From contig NZ_JWLV01000009.1 of assembly GCF_000808535.1 (NCBI RefSeq), forward strand, positions 62,001 to 126,000: a DNA stretch of 64,000 nucleotides. The letters run 5' to 3'. Source of the DNA: Vibrio sinaloensis (GTDB lineage Bacteria; Pseudomonadota; Gammaproteobacteria; Enterobacterales; Vibrionaceae). Shown piece by piece: positions 46,178 through 55,697 of this stretch. The notes under the pieces were generated by a model. It ran no database searches. It was given only the letters and a program-made list of their open reading frames with translations, and was not told the origin of the DNA. Each line of letters begins with the position of its first letter. Position 1 is the first letter of the stretch. A program made the translations under genes and the position numbers.

Positions 46178-47842
46178 ATGTGTTCGATTTTCGGTATTTT
46201 AGATATAAAAAGTGATGCTGCGGCGCTGCGCCCAATCGCACTAGAAATGTCTAAAACGCTTCGCCATCGTGGGCCTGATTGGTCAGGTATCTACTCCTCA
46301 GACAAAGCGATTCTAGCGCACGAACGTTTAGCCATCGTTGGCCTAAACAGTGGTGCACAACCACTTTACAGCCCAGATAAAAAACACATCCTTGCCGTAA
46401 ACGGTGAAATCTATAACCACAAAGAGATTCGCGCACGTTACGAAGGTAAATATGACTTCCAAACCGATTCCGACTGTGAAGTTATTCTAGCGCTATACCA
46501 AGATATGGGGGCCGATCTACTTGAGGAGCTAAACGGTATTTTTGCGTTCGTTCTCTACGATGAAGAAAAAGACACATACTTAGTAGGCCGCGACCATATC
46601 GGTATCATCCCTCTATACCAAGGTTATGACGAGCATGGTAACTACTATGTCGCTTCAGAGATGAAAGCACTGGTGCCAGTGTGTAAAACGGTCAGTGAGT
46701 TCCCTCCTGGTTGTCATTACAGCAGCGCAGATACAGAACCACAACGCTATTACATCCGTGACTGGAATGAATATGCTGCTGTTCAAGGTAACAGCACAAG
46801 TAAAGAAGAACTGACTGAAGCTTTGGAAGCCGCTGTAAAACGTCAGCTAATGACCGATGTACCATACGGCGTTCTTCTTTCTGGTGGTCTTGATTCATCT
46901 ATTACTTCTGCGGTAGCGAAACGATTTGCGGCAATGCGTATTGAAGACGATGAACAGTCGGAAGCATGGTGGCCTCAACTGCACTCCTTCGCTGTCGGCC
47001 TAGAAGGTGCGCCGGATCTAAAAGCAGCTCGTGAAGTTGCGGACCAAATCGGTACGGTTCACCACGAGATGACCTATACGATTCAAGAAGGCTTAGATGC
47101 AATTCGTGACGTTATCTATCACATCGAAACCTACGATGTCACAACCATCCGAGCGTCTACCCCAATGTTCCTAATGGGTCGTAAGATCAAAGCGATGGGT
47201 ATCAAGATGGTTCTGTCTGGCGAAGGTGCGGATGAAATCTTTGGAGGTTATCTCTACTTCCACAAAGCGCCGAACGCTAAAGAGTTCCACGAAGAGACAG
47301 TTCGTAAACTGCTTGCTCTGAACATGTTTGACTGTGCTCGTGCGAACAAATCGCTGGCTGCATGGGGCGTCGAAGGTCGCGTTCCTTTCCTAGACAAAGA
47401 ATTTATCGACGTTGCGATGCGCTTAAACCCAGAAGACAAGATGTGTGGTAACGGTAAGATGGAAAAACACATCCTGCGTGAATGTTTTGAACATTACCTA
47501 CCAGAGTCAATCGCATGGCGCCAAAAAGAGCAGTTCTCTGATGGTGTAGGTTATAGCTGGATTGATACCTTGAAAGAGGTTGCTGAAGAGAAAGTCACTG
47601 ATCAACAGATGGAAACAGCGGCATTCCGCTTCCCATACAACACACCAACGACTAAAGAAGGTTACGTTTACCGCGAAATTTTCGAAGAGTTGTTCCCACT
47701 ACCATCAGCAGCTGAATGTGTCCCTGGTGGTCCTTCAGTCGCCTGTTCTTCGGCAAAAGCGATCGAGTGGGATGAATCATTTAAGAACATGGCAGACCCA
47801 TCTGGTCGCGCAGTACAAAGCGTCCACAATGATTCGTACTAA
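46178..47842 (+). CDS. asnB: Asparagine synthase B (glutamine-hydrolysing)
   Basis: A 554-residue enzyme, exactly the E. coli length. The catalytic N-terminal Cys2 is in MCSIFGILD (glutaminase domain, about 1-190), followed by the ATP-pyrophosphatase domain with LLSGGLDSSITSAVA. It amidates aspartate using glutamine and ATP. The AAAGGGAAG ribosome site is appropriate. An inverted repeat and AT-rich leader precede it, and a strong terminator follows. Confidence 0.97.
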   Translation: MCSIFGILDIKSDAAALRPIALEMSKTLRHRGPDWSGIYSSDKAILAHERLAIVGLNSGAQPLYSPDKKHILAVNGEIYNHKEIRARYEGKYDFQTDSDCEVILALYQDMGADLLEELNGIFAFVLYDEEKDTYLVGRDHIGIIPLYQGYDEHGNYYVASEMKALVPVCKTVSEFPPGCHYSSADTEPQRYYIRDWNEYAAVQGNSTSKEELTEALEAAVKRQLMTDVPYGVLLSGGLDSSITSAVAKRFAAMRIEDDEQSEAWWPQLHSFAVGLEGAPDLKAAREVADQIGTVHHEMTYTIQEGLDAIRDVIYHIETYDVTTIRASTPMFLMGRKIKAMGIKMVLSGEGADEIFGGYLYFHKAPNAKEFHEETVRKLLALNMFDCARANKSLAAWGVEGRVPFLDKEFIDVAMRLNPEDKMCGNGKMEKHILRECFEHYLPESIAWRQKEQFSDGVGYSWIDTLKEVAEEKVTDQQMETAAFRFPYNTPTTKEGYVYREIFEELFPLPSAAECVPGGPSVACSSAKAIEWDESFKNMADPSGRAVQSVHNDSY

Positions 47843-47850
47843 CCTCTAAA

Positions 47851-47885
47851 AATAAGGCTCCTAATATTAGGAGCCTTATTTCTTT
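47851..47885. terminator. Bidirectional terminator between asnB and rfaH
   Basis: A long stem AATAAGGCTCCTAA/TTAGGAGCCTTATT, symmetrical with A/T flanks. Confidence 0.88.
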
Positions 47886-48381
47886 ACTGTAAATCTAAAT
47901 CTTTGTTGTCAACCGTCACTTCGACTTGCTTACTCAGCATATTGACAAGCAATATGGAGCGTCTCTCACCATCGGGCTCTTGATAAATCGCTTCCATCCC
48001 AGCGAACTGCCCCGTGGCGACATTCACTGTGTCTCCCTTTTCAGGTAATCCAGCCTGCATTAAGCCCTCTTGCTCTGTTTCGAGCTCCTTGAGAGTAACG
48101 ATCAAGTCGCCTTGTAAAATTTGAGGAAGCGCCCCTCGACGAACGAAATCGACAACACCACGAGTAGAACGGATCGTCGTGAACGTCGGTCCCTGCTCTA
48201 CATCAAACCGAGCAAATATGTATGACGGGAAGAGTGGCTCTTTTTTTACTTGTCTCTTACCACGAACCATTTTTTCGATTTGTATTTCCGGGTAGTAACA
48301 CTCTACCCCTTGATTTTCTAAGTGCATCTTCGCACGCTGCTGTTCACTGCGTTTACAGTAAAGCAAGTACCACTGTTTCAT
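47884..48381 (-). CDS. rfaH: Transcription elongation/antitermination factor RfaH
   Basis: A 165-residue NusG paralogue (E. coli RfaH 162). The NGN domain begins MKQWYLLYCKRSEQQRA, with RGKRQVKKEPLFPSYIFARF, and the C-terminal KOW-type domain is short. RfaH binds RNA polymerase at ops elements and enables expression of long surface polysaccharide and similar operons. The polymerase-binding regions match RfaH rather than NusG. Confidence 0.94.
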   Translation of the reverse strand: MKQWYLLYCKRSEQQRAKMHLENQGVECYYPEIQIEKMVRGKRQVKKEPLFPSYIFARFDVEQGPTFTTIRSTRGVVDFVRRGALPQILQGDLIVTLKELETEQEGLMQAGLPEKGDTVNVATGQFAGMEAIYQEPDGERRSILLVNMLSKQVEVTVDNKDLDLQ

Positions 48382-48689
48382 TATTATTTAGCCAACTGTT
48401 GTTTTGCCTAACATCCTAGCAATTTTCACTATTGTTAGTAAGGCTAAAATTGCAAGCATATTTAAGCGCGGAAAATAACAGCTGACTGTCATTTACAACC
48501 ACCGATTTTGCAAAGTTAGTTTGTAGCACAGCCCCACCCCTTCCCTATCTTGGTTTTAATTTCGCATTTTCAATCACTTACAGTAAACATGAGAACAGAT
48601 ACCATCAAACCACCCATTGCAGTCAATTAATCTGAGAGGTATATGTAATCAAAAATAAAATTCTTTAATAGATAAGATTAGTAATATTT
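48382..48689. other. Intergenic region between rfaH and the peptide transporter gene
   Basis: About 308 AT-rich bases between divergent genes. No convincing open frame, small RNA or conserved operator was recognised. The transporter start codon lacks a clear Shine-Dalgarno sequence. Confidence 0.5.
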
Positions 48690-50081
48690 ATGTCAAACCA
48701 ACATCAACAATTCTTCGGCCATCCTCGTGGCCTGTTCCTACTGTTCGGAACCGAACTTTGGGAGCGATTTTCTTACTATGCGATGCGCGCAATCTTGGTG
48801 CTCTATTTAACCGATACAACGATAAATGGTGGGTTAGGATGGACAACTAAGGATGCCCTTGACCTTTACGGTACTTATACAGGGCTTGTTTACATTACAC
48901 CTTTGATTGGCGGTTACTTAGCGGATAACTATTTAGGTCAACGTCGCTCTGTCTTGATTGGCGGTATGTTGATGGCTTGTGGCCAATTCACCCTCGCAAT
49001 GCCAGCAAACGCTTTTGGCCTTGATACCCTCAGTGCCTTTTACCTTGGCCTGGCGCTATTAATTGCTGGTAACGGTATGTTTAAGCCAAACATTTCTACT
49101 ATGGTTGGTAATTTGTACCAAGAGGGAGACAACCGTCGCGATGGCGCCTTTACCATCTTTTATATGGGGATCAACATTGGTGCCCTGCTAGCAGGGTTCG
49201 TGTCAGGTTCAGTCACAACCTCTTTTGGCTGGAAAGCAGGTTTTGTCGTTGCAGGTATTGGTATGGTCATTAGCCTTGTTATGCAAATGACTTTGGCTCA
49301 ATCATGGCTCGGTGATATTGGCCGTGAACCCGCAGCGAAACGAGATTTATCGACTAAAAACTCGGTCCAAAAGCAACCACTAACAAAAGAAGAATTTGAC
49401 CGCATCAAAGTTATTCTGGTGATGAGCTTATTCACTATCGTATTCTGGGCAGGTTTCGAGCAAGCTGGCGGCCTAATGAACATCTACACCCAACAGTACA
49501 CCGACCGTATGATTGGCGGGTTTGAAGTTCCTGCAGCTTGGTTCCAATCTTTGAATCCATTCTTCATTATCACCCTAGCGCCAGTATTGGCCGTATTATG
49601 GGTTAAACTCGGCAAACGCGAGCCAAACTCTCCTGTGAAGTTTGCACTGGCAATGTTCTTCCTAGCGCTTGGCTTCTTATGTATGGTCGGTGCGGTGATG
49701 GAGCAAGGTGGCGACACGACAGTGAAAACATCAATGCTTTGGTTAGTCGGTGCATTTTTCTTCCATACCCTTGGTGAGCTTTGCTTATCGCCAATTGGCC
49801 TTTCTCTGGTAACAAAGCTAGCCCCGCTACGTCTAGCGTCACTGATGATGGGCGCTTGGTTTGGCTGTAATGCGATTGCTAACTACGTGGCAGGCTATGT
49901 GGGATCTCACGTTGGTGAGCTAGGTGCAATGGCAATCTTTAGCGGTATTGCTGTGACTGCAACGGTATCTGGTGTCATTCTGCTATTGTTCTCTAACACA
50001 CTGGTTCGTTGGATGCATGGTGCAGAAAGCCCAATGAGCCATGCTGAACAAGTTGAAGAGCAGCAAACACAAATCGCTTAA
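48690..50081 (+). CDS. POT/PTR2 family proton-dependent oligopeptide transporter
   Basis: A 463-residue major facilitator protein with about 14 hydrophobic segments. The family's ExxER motif is in FGTELWERFSYYAMRAIL, followed by the PTR signature FTIFYMGINIGALL. It imports di- or tripeptides with protons (DtpA-like); which Dtp paralogue it equals is not decidable. The start codon has only a weak ribosome site. A GC-rich terminator follows. Confidence 0.92.
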   Translation: MSNQHQQFFGHPRGLFLLFGTELWERFSYYAMRAILVLYLTDTTINGGLGWTTKDALDLYGTYTGLVYITPLIGGYLADNYLGQRRSVLIGGMLMACGQFTLAMPANAFGLDTLSAFYLGLALLIAGNGMFKPNISTMVGNLYQEGDNRRDGAFTIFYMGINIGALLAGFVSGSVTTSFGWKAGFVVAGIGMVISLVMQMTLAQSWLGDIGREPAAKRDLSTKNSVQKQPLTKEEFDRIKVILVMSLFTIVFWAGFEQAGGLMNIYTQQYTDRMIGGFEVPAAWFQSLNPFFIITLAPVLAVLWVKLGKREPNSPVKFALAMFFLALGFLCMVGAVMEQGGDTTVKTSMLWLVGAFFFHTLGELCLSPIGLSLVTKLAPLRLASLMMGAWFGCNAIANYVAGYVGSHVGELGAMAIFSGIAVTATVSGVILLLFSNTLVRWMHGAESPMSHAEQVEEQQTQIA

Positions 50082-50102
50082 TAGCGGCCTACTCGCTATA
50101 AA

Positions 50103-50142
50103 AAATAAAAACGCCCGACCATCACTGGCCGGGCGTTTTTCC
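50103..50142. terminator. Terminator between the peptide transporter gene and the chitobiase gene
   Basis: Stem AAAAACGCCCG/CGGGCGTTTTT with a loop of about 11 bases, T-tract on the transporter side and A-tract for the reverse direction. Confidence 0.85.
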
Positions 50143-50177
50143 CTTTCCATTCTGTTTAGATTGGAAGGGAGGGGGAA

Positions 50178-52829
50178 TTATTTCACGCTAGTCACTCGAC
50201 TCGCTTTCTCGCCAGTCACAGACACTGAACGGATGAAGACTTCACCTTCTACTGCTGGGCGTTCGCTGTCAGCATAAGTCAACCAGTTTTCACCATCTAG
50301 AGAGTATTGCAGTTCAACACCAGGGAACTGAACGTTCATTGCTAGCTTGCCATCTTCTACTTTCGCACCTGGTACAGGTAGGCGGTAGTCGATGCCTGAT
50401 TTCTCTAGCTTAGCCAGTTCACGTTGACCAAGTACGTTCGCAAAGCGGTTGTAGTCTTGGTTTAGCGCAGCTTTGTCCACTAGGTTTGAGTTTTGCGAAT
50501 ATTCAACACCCACTTTGTAGTCGTTTTCCCAGTCTGCACGGTGCCATGCACGCTCAGCCGCCGCTAGTACGCGAGGGAATACCATGTACTCGTATTGCTC
50601 GTCGTTACGTACTGTCTCAGACCAAAGCTGTGCTGATAGACCGTAGAAAGGTTTCGCTTCGATTTCACCTTTACCAGTAAAGCCGTTGCCATCGCGATCT
50701 AGAGACGTTTCTGCGTTCTGAGGCATGTTCTCTGGTGCAAAGCCAAACATCTTACGAGTATCTGTTGCACGCGTTGCCCAGTAGTAACCACGCTCTTTCG
50801 GATCCACTTCGTATGGCATATCCATGTAGACGTAGTCTGGGTTAGAAACGATCACGTCGTAACCTTTCTTAGACCACTCGTACACTGATGATGTGCCACC
50901 CCAGTAAAGAACGTCCCAGAAGTTAACACGTGTGTTTTCTGTTGCGAACGCTTTCTCACCTTCACTGTACTTAAGGCCATCTTGCCAAGCTTGGAAGTTT
51001 GGAATGCCCTTCTCTGCAACAATCTTAGACACTTCTTCTGCGAAGTGGCTTGGTAGATGAGCAAAGTCGCTTACCGTACCGTCTGCAATTAGCGTCTGAC
51101 ATTGTGGAGACTGTGCGAATGGCTTGTCTTGTTTAGACAGGTCAATCGTGCCTTTCCAGCTTACTTTGTCTTGTGCGTTAACATCTTGGAAACCAGCGCC
51201 TAGCTTAATGTTCTTCGCTTCGTCACCACCAAAGTGCCATGTTGTTAGCGGTGCACCCGCCTCAGCATGCATTGCCGCAACTTCTGAAATCACTTTATCA
51301 ACAAAGCGAGTTGAGGATTGCATACATGGGTTAATGAAGCTTTGCTTGTTGTAGAACTGAACCGTCGTTACGTTCGATGTATCTTGAGGATCCATCAAAC
51401 GGTATTCGTTCGCTTCCGCTTCTTTACCTTCTTCCATTAGACGGTCGTAACGCGCTTCCATTGATACTACTGCTGCGCGAGCATGCGCTGGCATATCGAT
51501 TTCTGGAATCACTTCGATGTTACGCGCTTTCGCGTATTTCAAGATTTCCACGTAATCTGCTTTGCTGAAGTAGCCAGAACCAAAGTTGTCTGATGTTGGA
51601 CCAGAGCCAAGCTGAGGCAGTAGACAGCTTTTCTCTTCAACATCGAAGCAACGATTAGCACCTACTTCTGTCAGTTCAGGCAGACCCGGAATTTCTATAC
51701 GCCAACCTTCATCATCCGTTAGGTGAAGGTGTAGTTTGTTCATCTTGTACGCTGCCATTTGGTCAAGCGTTGCAAGAATTGCGTCTTTAGAGTGGAAGTT
51801 ACGAGCCACGTCCACCATTACACCACGGTAATCAAAACGAGGCGCATCTTTAATAGACAGTTGTGGTAGAGAATCAGCGTTTTGGCTATCTACCAGGCCA
51901 AAGATAGATTGTACCGCGTAGAAAGCACCCGCTTGGTCGAACGCCTTTATCGCAATACCGTCGCCTTTGATGCTCATCTCGTAAGCACCAGATTTTGCTA
52001 ATTCACCGGTGAAGTCTGCAGGAACAACTGTGATGCTAACTGGAACATCACCGCGAACATCCACACCTACCACTTCTGCACGACCTTGGATTGCAGTAAA
52101 TTGAGTCGCATCAAACGCATCTTTAGGTAGTGCAATACCTCCAGAGATATCGACTGTGCCTTTGCCCGCTTCAACAAACATTGGCGTTGGCAGCAGCGTG
52201 GTTGATACGTCTTGTTTTGCTAAATCTTCGTTCTTTTCAAAACGAGACACAGCGTTGGCAAATACGTTGTTGTCATCTGGTGTACGTTTAAGGTTGTTAC
52301 CTTCAAGGCCAGTAACGAAAGAGGCAACGTCTTCAGTGTTAAGAGAAGCGATCATCTTAGGCTCTGCATTTGGTGCAGCAACGAATGCGCCTGGCATGAA
52401 GTCAGTTTCAAATAGCTGCCAGTATTCAGCAACAAGAGGAAGCACAACTTCTTCACCCGCAGCAAAACCATCAAACTTATCTGTTGGTTCTAGTTTGTGT
52501 AGGTCTCCCGTTACGCGAGAGATTTTGAACTGCTCGTTGTCAACACCCAGAATCAGACGAATGCTGTGGAAGTAAATAGCCCAATCTTTAGAGTCAACCG
52601 CTTCACCTTGGTTAACTAGCGTCATGTTTACTTTGTTACAAGACGCCCACTCTGCGCCCATGTCTTGACATGCAAGACCTTCGTTAGCACCATGGTTAGT
52701 GAGTACTTCGTATTGAACATCTAAGTTTGCTGCAAGTGAGTTCACAACATTTTGTTCAGTAGACTGGAATGATGCGCAACCTGCTAGCGTAGCCAACACA
52801 GAAGTCGCGATGAGCGTTTGTTTAAACAT
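50178..52829 (-). CDS. Lipoprotein beta-N-acetylhexosaminidase (chitobiase, GH20)
   Basis: An 883-residue enzyme, the length of the chitobiase of V. harveyi. The start ATG 52829 gives a lipoprotein signal peptide, MFKQTLIATSVLATLAGCA, with the lipobox LAGC; an upstream in-frame start gives an unlikely N-terminus. Order: carbohydrate-binding N-terminal domain (about 30-180), GH20 small domain, catalytic TIM barrel (about 310-770) with the Asp-Glu pair in WHFGGDEAKN, and a C-terminal beta domain. It hydrolyses chitobiose to GlcNAc at the outer membrane, feeding NagE. Confidence 0.95.
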   Translation of the reverse strand: MFKQTLIATSVLATLAGCASFQSTEQNVVNSLAANLDVQYEVLTNHGANEGLACQDMGAEWASCNKVNMTLVNQGEAVDSKDWAIYFHSIRLILGVDNEQFKISRVTGDLHKLEPTDKFDGFAAGEEVVLPLVAEYWQLFETDFMPGAFVAAPNAEPKMIASLNTEDVASFVTGLEGNNLKRTPDDNNVFANAVSRFEKNEDLAKQDVSTTLLPTPMFVEAGKGTVDISGGIALPKDAFDATQFTAIQGRAEVVGVDVRGDVPVSITVVPADFTGELAKSGAYEMSIKGDGIAIKAFDQAGAFYAVQSIFGLVDSQNADSLPQLSIKDAPRFDYRGVMVDVARNFHSKDAILATLDQMAAYKMNKLHLHLTDDEGWRIEIPGLPELTEVGANRCFDVEEKSCLLPQLGSGPTSDNFGSGYFSKADYVEILKYAKARNIEVIPEIDMPAHARAAVVSMEARYDRLMEEGKEAEANEYRLMDPQDTSNVTTVQFYNKQSFINPCMQSSTRFVDKVISEVAAMHAEAGAPLTTWHFGGDEAKNIKLGAGFQDVNAQDKVSWKGTIDLSKQDKPFAQSPQCQTLIADGTVSDFAHLPSHFAEEVSKIVAEKGIPNFQAWQDGLKYSEGEKAFATENTRVNFWDVLYWGGTSSVYEWSKKGYDVIVSNPDYVYMDMPYEVDPKERGYYWATRATDTRKMFGFAPENMPQNAETSLDRDGNGFTGKGEIEAKPFYGLSAQLWSETVRNDEQYEYMVFPRVLAAAERAWHRADWENDYKVGVEYSQNSNLVDKAALNQDYNRFANVLGQRELAKLEKSGIDYRLPVPGAKVEDGKLAMNVQFPGVELQYSLDGENWLTYADSERPAVEGEVFIRSVSVTGEKASRVTSVK

Positions 52830-53232
52830 CTTACTTACCCTTAAAAGTGGAGCGAAGCCTGAAAAAGTAGGCGTCAAAATCAAGATGTAATCACAATAAC
52901 TCGAGTTATTTTTTATCGTAAAATTAATCATCTTCGAAAGTGATCAATTTCAAACCTTATAAATCCCCACACTTCTAAAGCCATATAAAACATAAACTTA
53001 TAATTAACGTCAATTTCGTCGGACTTATTTTGACGGGATTACTGAGAAGTAAGTCACAGCTTTTCACTAGGTTTAGATTGAATGAAGAATAAAGATCACA
53101 CTGGCTTAATTCATGTCTTAAAATAAAATTGACTCATGGCGTGAAAAGCGTGAATTAACGCACACTTTCCACTCGTCAAAACACGTCGTTTTTTTTAGTT
53201 TAAACAATTTTTCAGTAAGGGCTGTATCTCAT
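52830..53232. other. Intergenic region between the chitobiase and TraB/GumN genes
   Basis: About 400 AT-rich bases between divergent genes. It includes CGTCAA (53008-53013) and TTGACG (53030-53035) as separated inverted arms. No open frame, small RNA or clear operator was recognised. Confidence 0.45.
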
Positions 53233-54102
53233 ATGCGAATTCTCATCGCCACGCTGGCTGGCTTACTAACTAGCCCCGCATTGGTAGCCGAACCGCTTTT
53301 TTGGCAAGCGAACAAAGGCGCGCTCACCTACTACATATTCGGTTCAGTCCATGTCGGAGATGAGAGTATGTACCCTCTCCCCAATAAAGTGACAGATAAG
53401 CTTCAGGAGAGCGATGGGTTGATTATTGAAGCCGATATTCGAAATACACAAGGGATCAGTTATCCACCCATCACCCTTTTGAGCAAAGATGTCCTAACGA
53501 ACAAACATAAGGATGAGTTGAAGGGCATCGCGACTTTGCTCGAATTGAACTCCGACCAATTACTCAACTCACCGCCATGGGCAGCCGCCTTGGCTATTCA
53601 GATGAAACAAATTGAGTACTTAGGCTATCAAGCCGAGAAGGGAGTCGACACGCACTTGATGAACAAGGCATCGTTAAAAGATACGCAGATCATCAGCCTA
53701 GAAAGCCTTCAGTCACAAATCGATTTGCTGACAGGGCAAGCTCAATCAGGGAAAGAACTACTCGTAAGTGCGATTGAAGAGTTTGACCACTCTGAAGACG
53801 CAACTCGCTGCTTGATTAAAAGCTGGCAAGCGGGTGACTTAGATAAATTAATCGAGTTTTCCTCTCTTACGGAAATGTCACCAGAGTTTGAACAGTCATT
53901 TTTAATAGATCGTAATCTAAATTGGGTGAAGCAGTTGGCCAGTCCTGATTGGTCTAAAGGCAATAAAGGCTCTTACATGATGGTCGTGGGTACACTACAC
54001 CTCATTGGTGAGCACAGTGTTATTGAGTTACTCAAACAAGATGGCTTTGCGGTAAAACAACTTTCAGAGAGTAAACAGGCATTTTGTGAGTTTCAGTATT
54101 AG
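53233..54102 (+). CDS. TraB/GumN family protein
   Basis: A 289-residue protein with a cleavable-looking signal peptide (MRILIATLAGLLTSPALVAEP). The TraB/GumN fold is recognised from YYIFGSVHVGDESMYPLP near the N-terminus and VVGTLHLIGEHSVIELLKQDGF near the C-terminus, which carry the conserved histidines of the metal-binding family. Some relatives are called metalloproteases, but a role for this one is unknown. Probably periplasmic or surface associated. Four Cys are absent from the mature N-terminal half. Confidence 0.87.
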   Translation: MRILIATLAGLLTSPALVAEPLFWQANKGALTYYIFGSVHVGDESMYPLPNKVTDKLQESDGLIIEADIRNTQGISYPPITLLSKDVLTNKHKDELKGIATLLELNSDQLLNSPPWAAALAIQMKQIEYLGYQAEKGVDTHLMNKASLKDTQIISLESLQSQIDLLTGQAQSGKELLVSAIEEFDHSEDATRCLIKSWQAGDLDKLIEFSSLTEMSPEFEQSFLIDRNLNWVKQLASPDWSKGNKGSYMMVVGTLHLIGEHSVIELLKQDGFAVKQLSESKQAFCEFQY

Positions 54103-54128
54103 TCCCGCAGGTCTCCCGCCAGTTCACT

Positions 54129-54213
54129 AGCCTGCTACGAAAGCACGCTCTCTTAATGTAGTTAGTGAAGAGACATTCTTTCAACATCAGGCGAACCCAC
54201 CTCGGCTCGAATC
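54129..54213 (-). repeat. Decayed tRNA-Pro 3'-end repeat, copy A
   Basis: Read leftward, TCTTCACTAACTACATTAAG and an adjacent hairpin TGCTTTCGTAGCA closely match the corresponding 3' end and terminator of tRNA-Pro (TCTTCACCGACCACATTAAG, TGCTTTTATAGCA). A GGTTCG T-loop-like element lies further upstream. It is not a functional tRNA. Confidence 0.6.
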
Positions 54214-54229
54214 TCTAAACCACAAATGC

Positions 54230-54320
54230 AAAAAGTGCCCTACATTTCTGCAGAGCACTTCTTTAAATATGGCCGGTGAAGAGCCAGATTCTAATTTCAG
54301 ACGAACCCCACTCGGGTTTT
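54230..54320 (-). repeat. Decayed tRNA-Pro 3'-end repeat, copy B
   Basis: Read leftward: GGGGTTCG, then TCTTCACCGGCCATAT, then an imperfect hairpin AAGTGCTCTGC...GGGCACTT. Same order of tRNA 3' part and terminator as the functional tRNA-Pro, but with an extra segment of about 15 bases between the T-loop-like part and the acceptor-like part, shared with copy A. Confidence 0.55.
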
Positions 54321-54347
54321 AATCCTATTTCCTATATCCAGAAACGA

Positions 54348-54376
54348 CGAAAGCCTGCTATAAAAGCAGGCTTTCT
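54348..54376 (-). terminator. Terminator of tRNA-Pro
   Basis: Stem AAAGCCTGCT/AGCAGGCTTT with loop ATAAA, directly downstream (leftward) of the tRNA. Confidence 0.75.
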
Positions 54377-54381
54377 TAATG

Positions 54382-54458
<77 letters not shown>

Positions 54459-54723
54459 AGACGTTTCTTCGAGCTCATTGCCCGTCAACGAGAGCGTATA
54501 TTACGGATTCTCGAAGCTAACGCAACCCCTATCGATTAACTTTTTCAAATTATTAGTTTGTTTGACTAAAACAACATCAACGGGCCACAAACTGTGAGCA
54601 AAAACACACCAACAAAAACAAAGCTGCAACCTAATAACAACATTTGATCCAGATCAGTGTTGCATAATTAACCAGAGTTTACGGTATCTCCTGTCATCTC
54701 ACTTTGTACTCGATGGAGGAACT

Positions 54724-54864
54724 ATGGACTTTTGGCTTGATCTCCTATTTGGTAATGCGGTAGGTCTATCTTCAATGATTGTGATCTTTGGCGCCTTAGG
54801 TCTAATGCTATTCTATGGCGGTTTCATCATCTACAAAGTGATGAACGACAAATCTCCTCACTAG
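54724..54864 (+). CDS. DUF3149 small membrane protein
   Basis: A 46-residue protein read as MDFWLDLLFGNAVGLSSMIV and onward. One long hydrophobic segment (about 15-38) and the family signature DLLFGNAVGLSS identify DUF3149. A strong GGAGG ribosome site lies four bases before the ATG, supporting translation. It is probably an inner membrane protein; function unknown. Its own terminator follows. Confidence 0.85.
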   Translation: MDFWLDLLFGNAVGLSSMIVIFGALGLMLFYGGFIIYKVMNDKSPH

Positions 54865-54902
54865 AATCGCTTAGCCCTATTCACAGAATAGATATTCGCT
54901 AT

Positions 54903-54945
54903 GCACCGAAGTAGATACATTGTCTGCTTCGGTTTTTTATTTTTT
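54903..54945 (+). terminator. Terminator after the DUF3149 gene
   Basis: Stem ACCGAAG/CTTCGGT with inner pairing, followed by TTTTTTATTTTTT. Confidence 0.78.
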
Positions 54946-55021
54946 GGTCAGTCAAATAGTGATCATCCTATGCGGCCAAAGGTATAATGTCGGTATTGAT
55001 TTCCTACTCTGAGATATCACT

Positions 55022-55603
55022 ATGTCTCACGATGACGATTTCGCCCTCTTTCAACAAATGATGGGCGACGTAAAACCTATCCATAACGATACAGCAGAGC
55101 TAAAGAAACAACATAAAGTATCTGAAGCTCAACTTGCCAAGCGTGAAGCCGCTATTTGGTTGACCGAAGAGGATCCAGAATACCTCTCTATCGATCACGC
55201 TGAAATGCTCAAACCTGACGACATTATCGAGTTTAAGCGAGATGGCGTACAAGACGGCGTCTATAAAAAACTGCGTCTAGCAAAGTACCCTATTCAAGCC
55301 AGACTAGATCTACACAAACGGACCCTAGAGCAAGCGCGAGATGAAGTCGTCAAGTTTTTAAAGCAATGTATGCGGCTGGACATCCGCACCGTGGTCATTG
55401 TTCATGGCAAGGGTGAACGCTCTAATCCACCAGCCCTTATGAAAAGTTTCGTCGCACAATGGCTGATGCAAATCAAAGAGGTGCAATGTGTTCACAGTGC
55501 CCAACGCTTTCATGGTGGCACTGGAGCGGTGTACGTTTTGTTACGAAAAAGCGCTGAGAAAAAGATTGAGACACGTGAGCGACATCAAAAACGATTGGGT
55601 TAA
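55022..55603 (+). CDS. smrA: Smr-domain endonuclease SmrA (YdaL-like)
   Basis: A 193-residue protein resembling E. coli YdaL (SmrA). The Smr domain (about 95-180) shows ARLDLHKRTLEQARDEV, VVIVHGKGERS and a terminal FHGGTGAVYVLLRK; its DLHx and HGxG motifs are the conserved nuclease features. Smr proteins are DNA or RNA nicking enzymes; the physiological target here is unknown. The basic tail is family typical. Confidence 0.88.
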   Translation: MSHDDDFALFQQMMGDVKPIHNDTAELKKQHKVSEAQLAKREAAIWLTEEDPEYLSIDHAEMLKPDDIIEFKRDGVQDGVYKKLRLAKYPIQARLDLHKRTLEQARDEVVKFLKQCMRLDIRTVVIVHGKGERSNPPALMKSFVAQWLMQIKEVQCVHSAQRFHGGTGAVYVLLRKSAEKKIETRERHQKRLG

Positions 55604-55635
55604 CGCCCCTGCGGTGCTAGAATGCGCGCCCTCAA

Positions 55636-55664
55636 TGTGCTGATGTTTTCATCAGCACTTTTTA
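55636..55664 (+). terminator. Terminator after smrA
   Basis: Stem GTGCTGATG/CATCAGCAC with loop TTTT, followed by TTTTT. Confidence 0.85.
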
Positions 55665-55697
55665 TTAACCGCCGTTGTGAAACGTTAGGAGAACAAC

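Noticed and set aside
54120-54320. Additional tRNA genes next to tRNA-Pro
   Set aside because: Only acceptor-like and T-loop-like pieces are present; no anticodon arm or paired acceptor stem can be drawn, so these are remnants.
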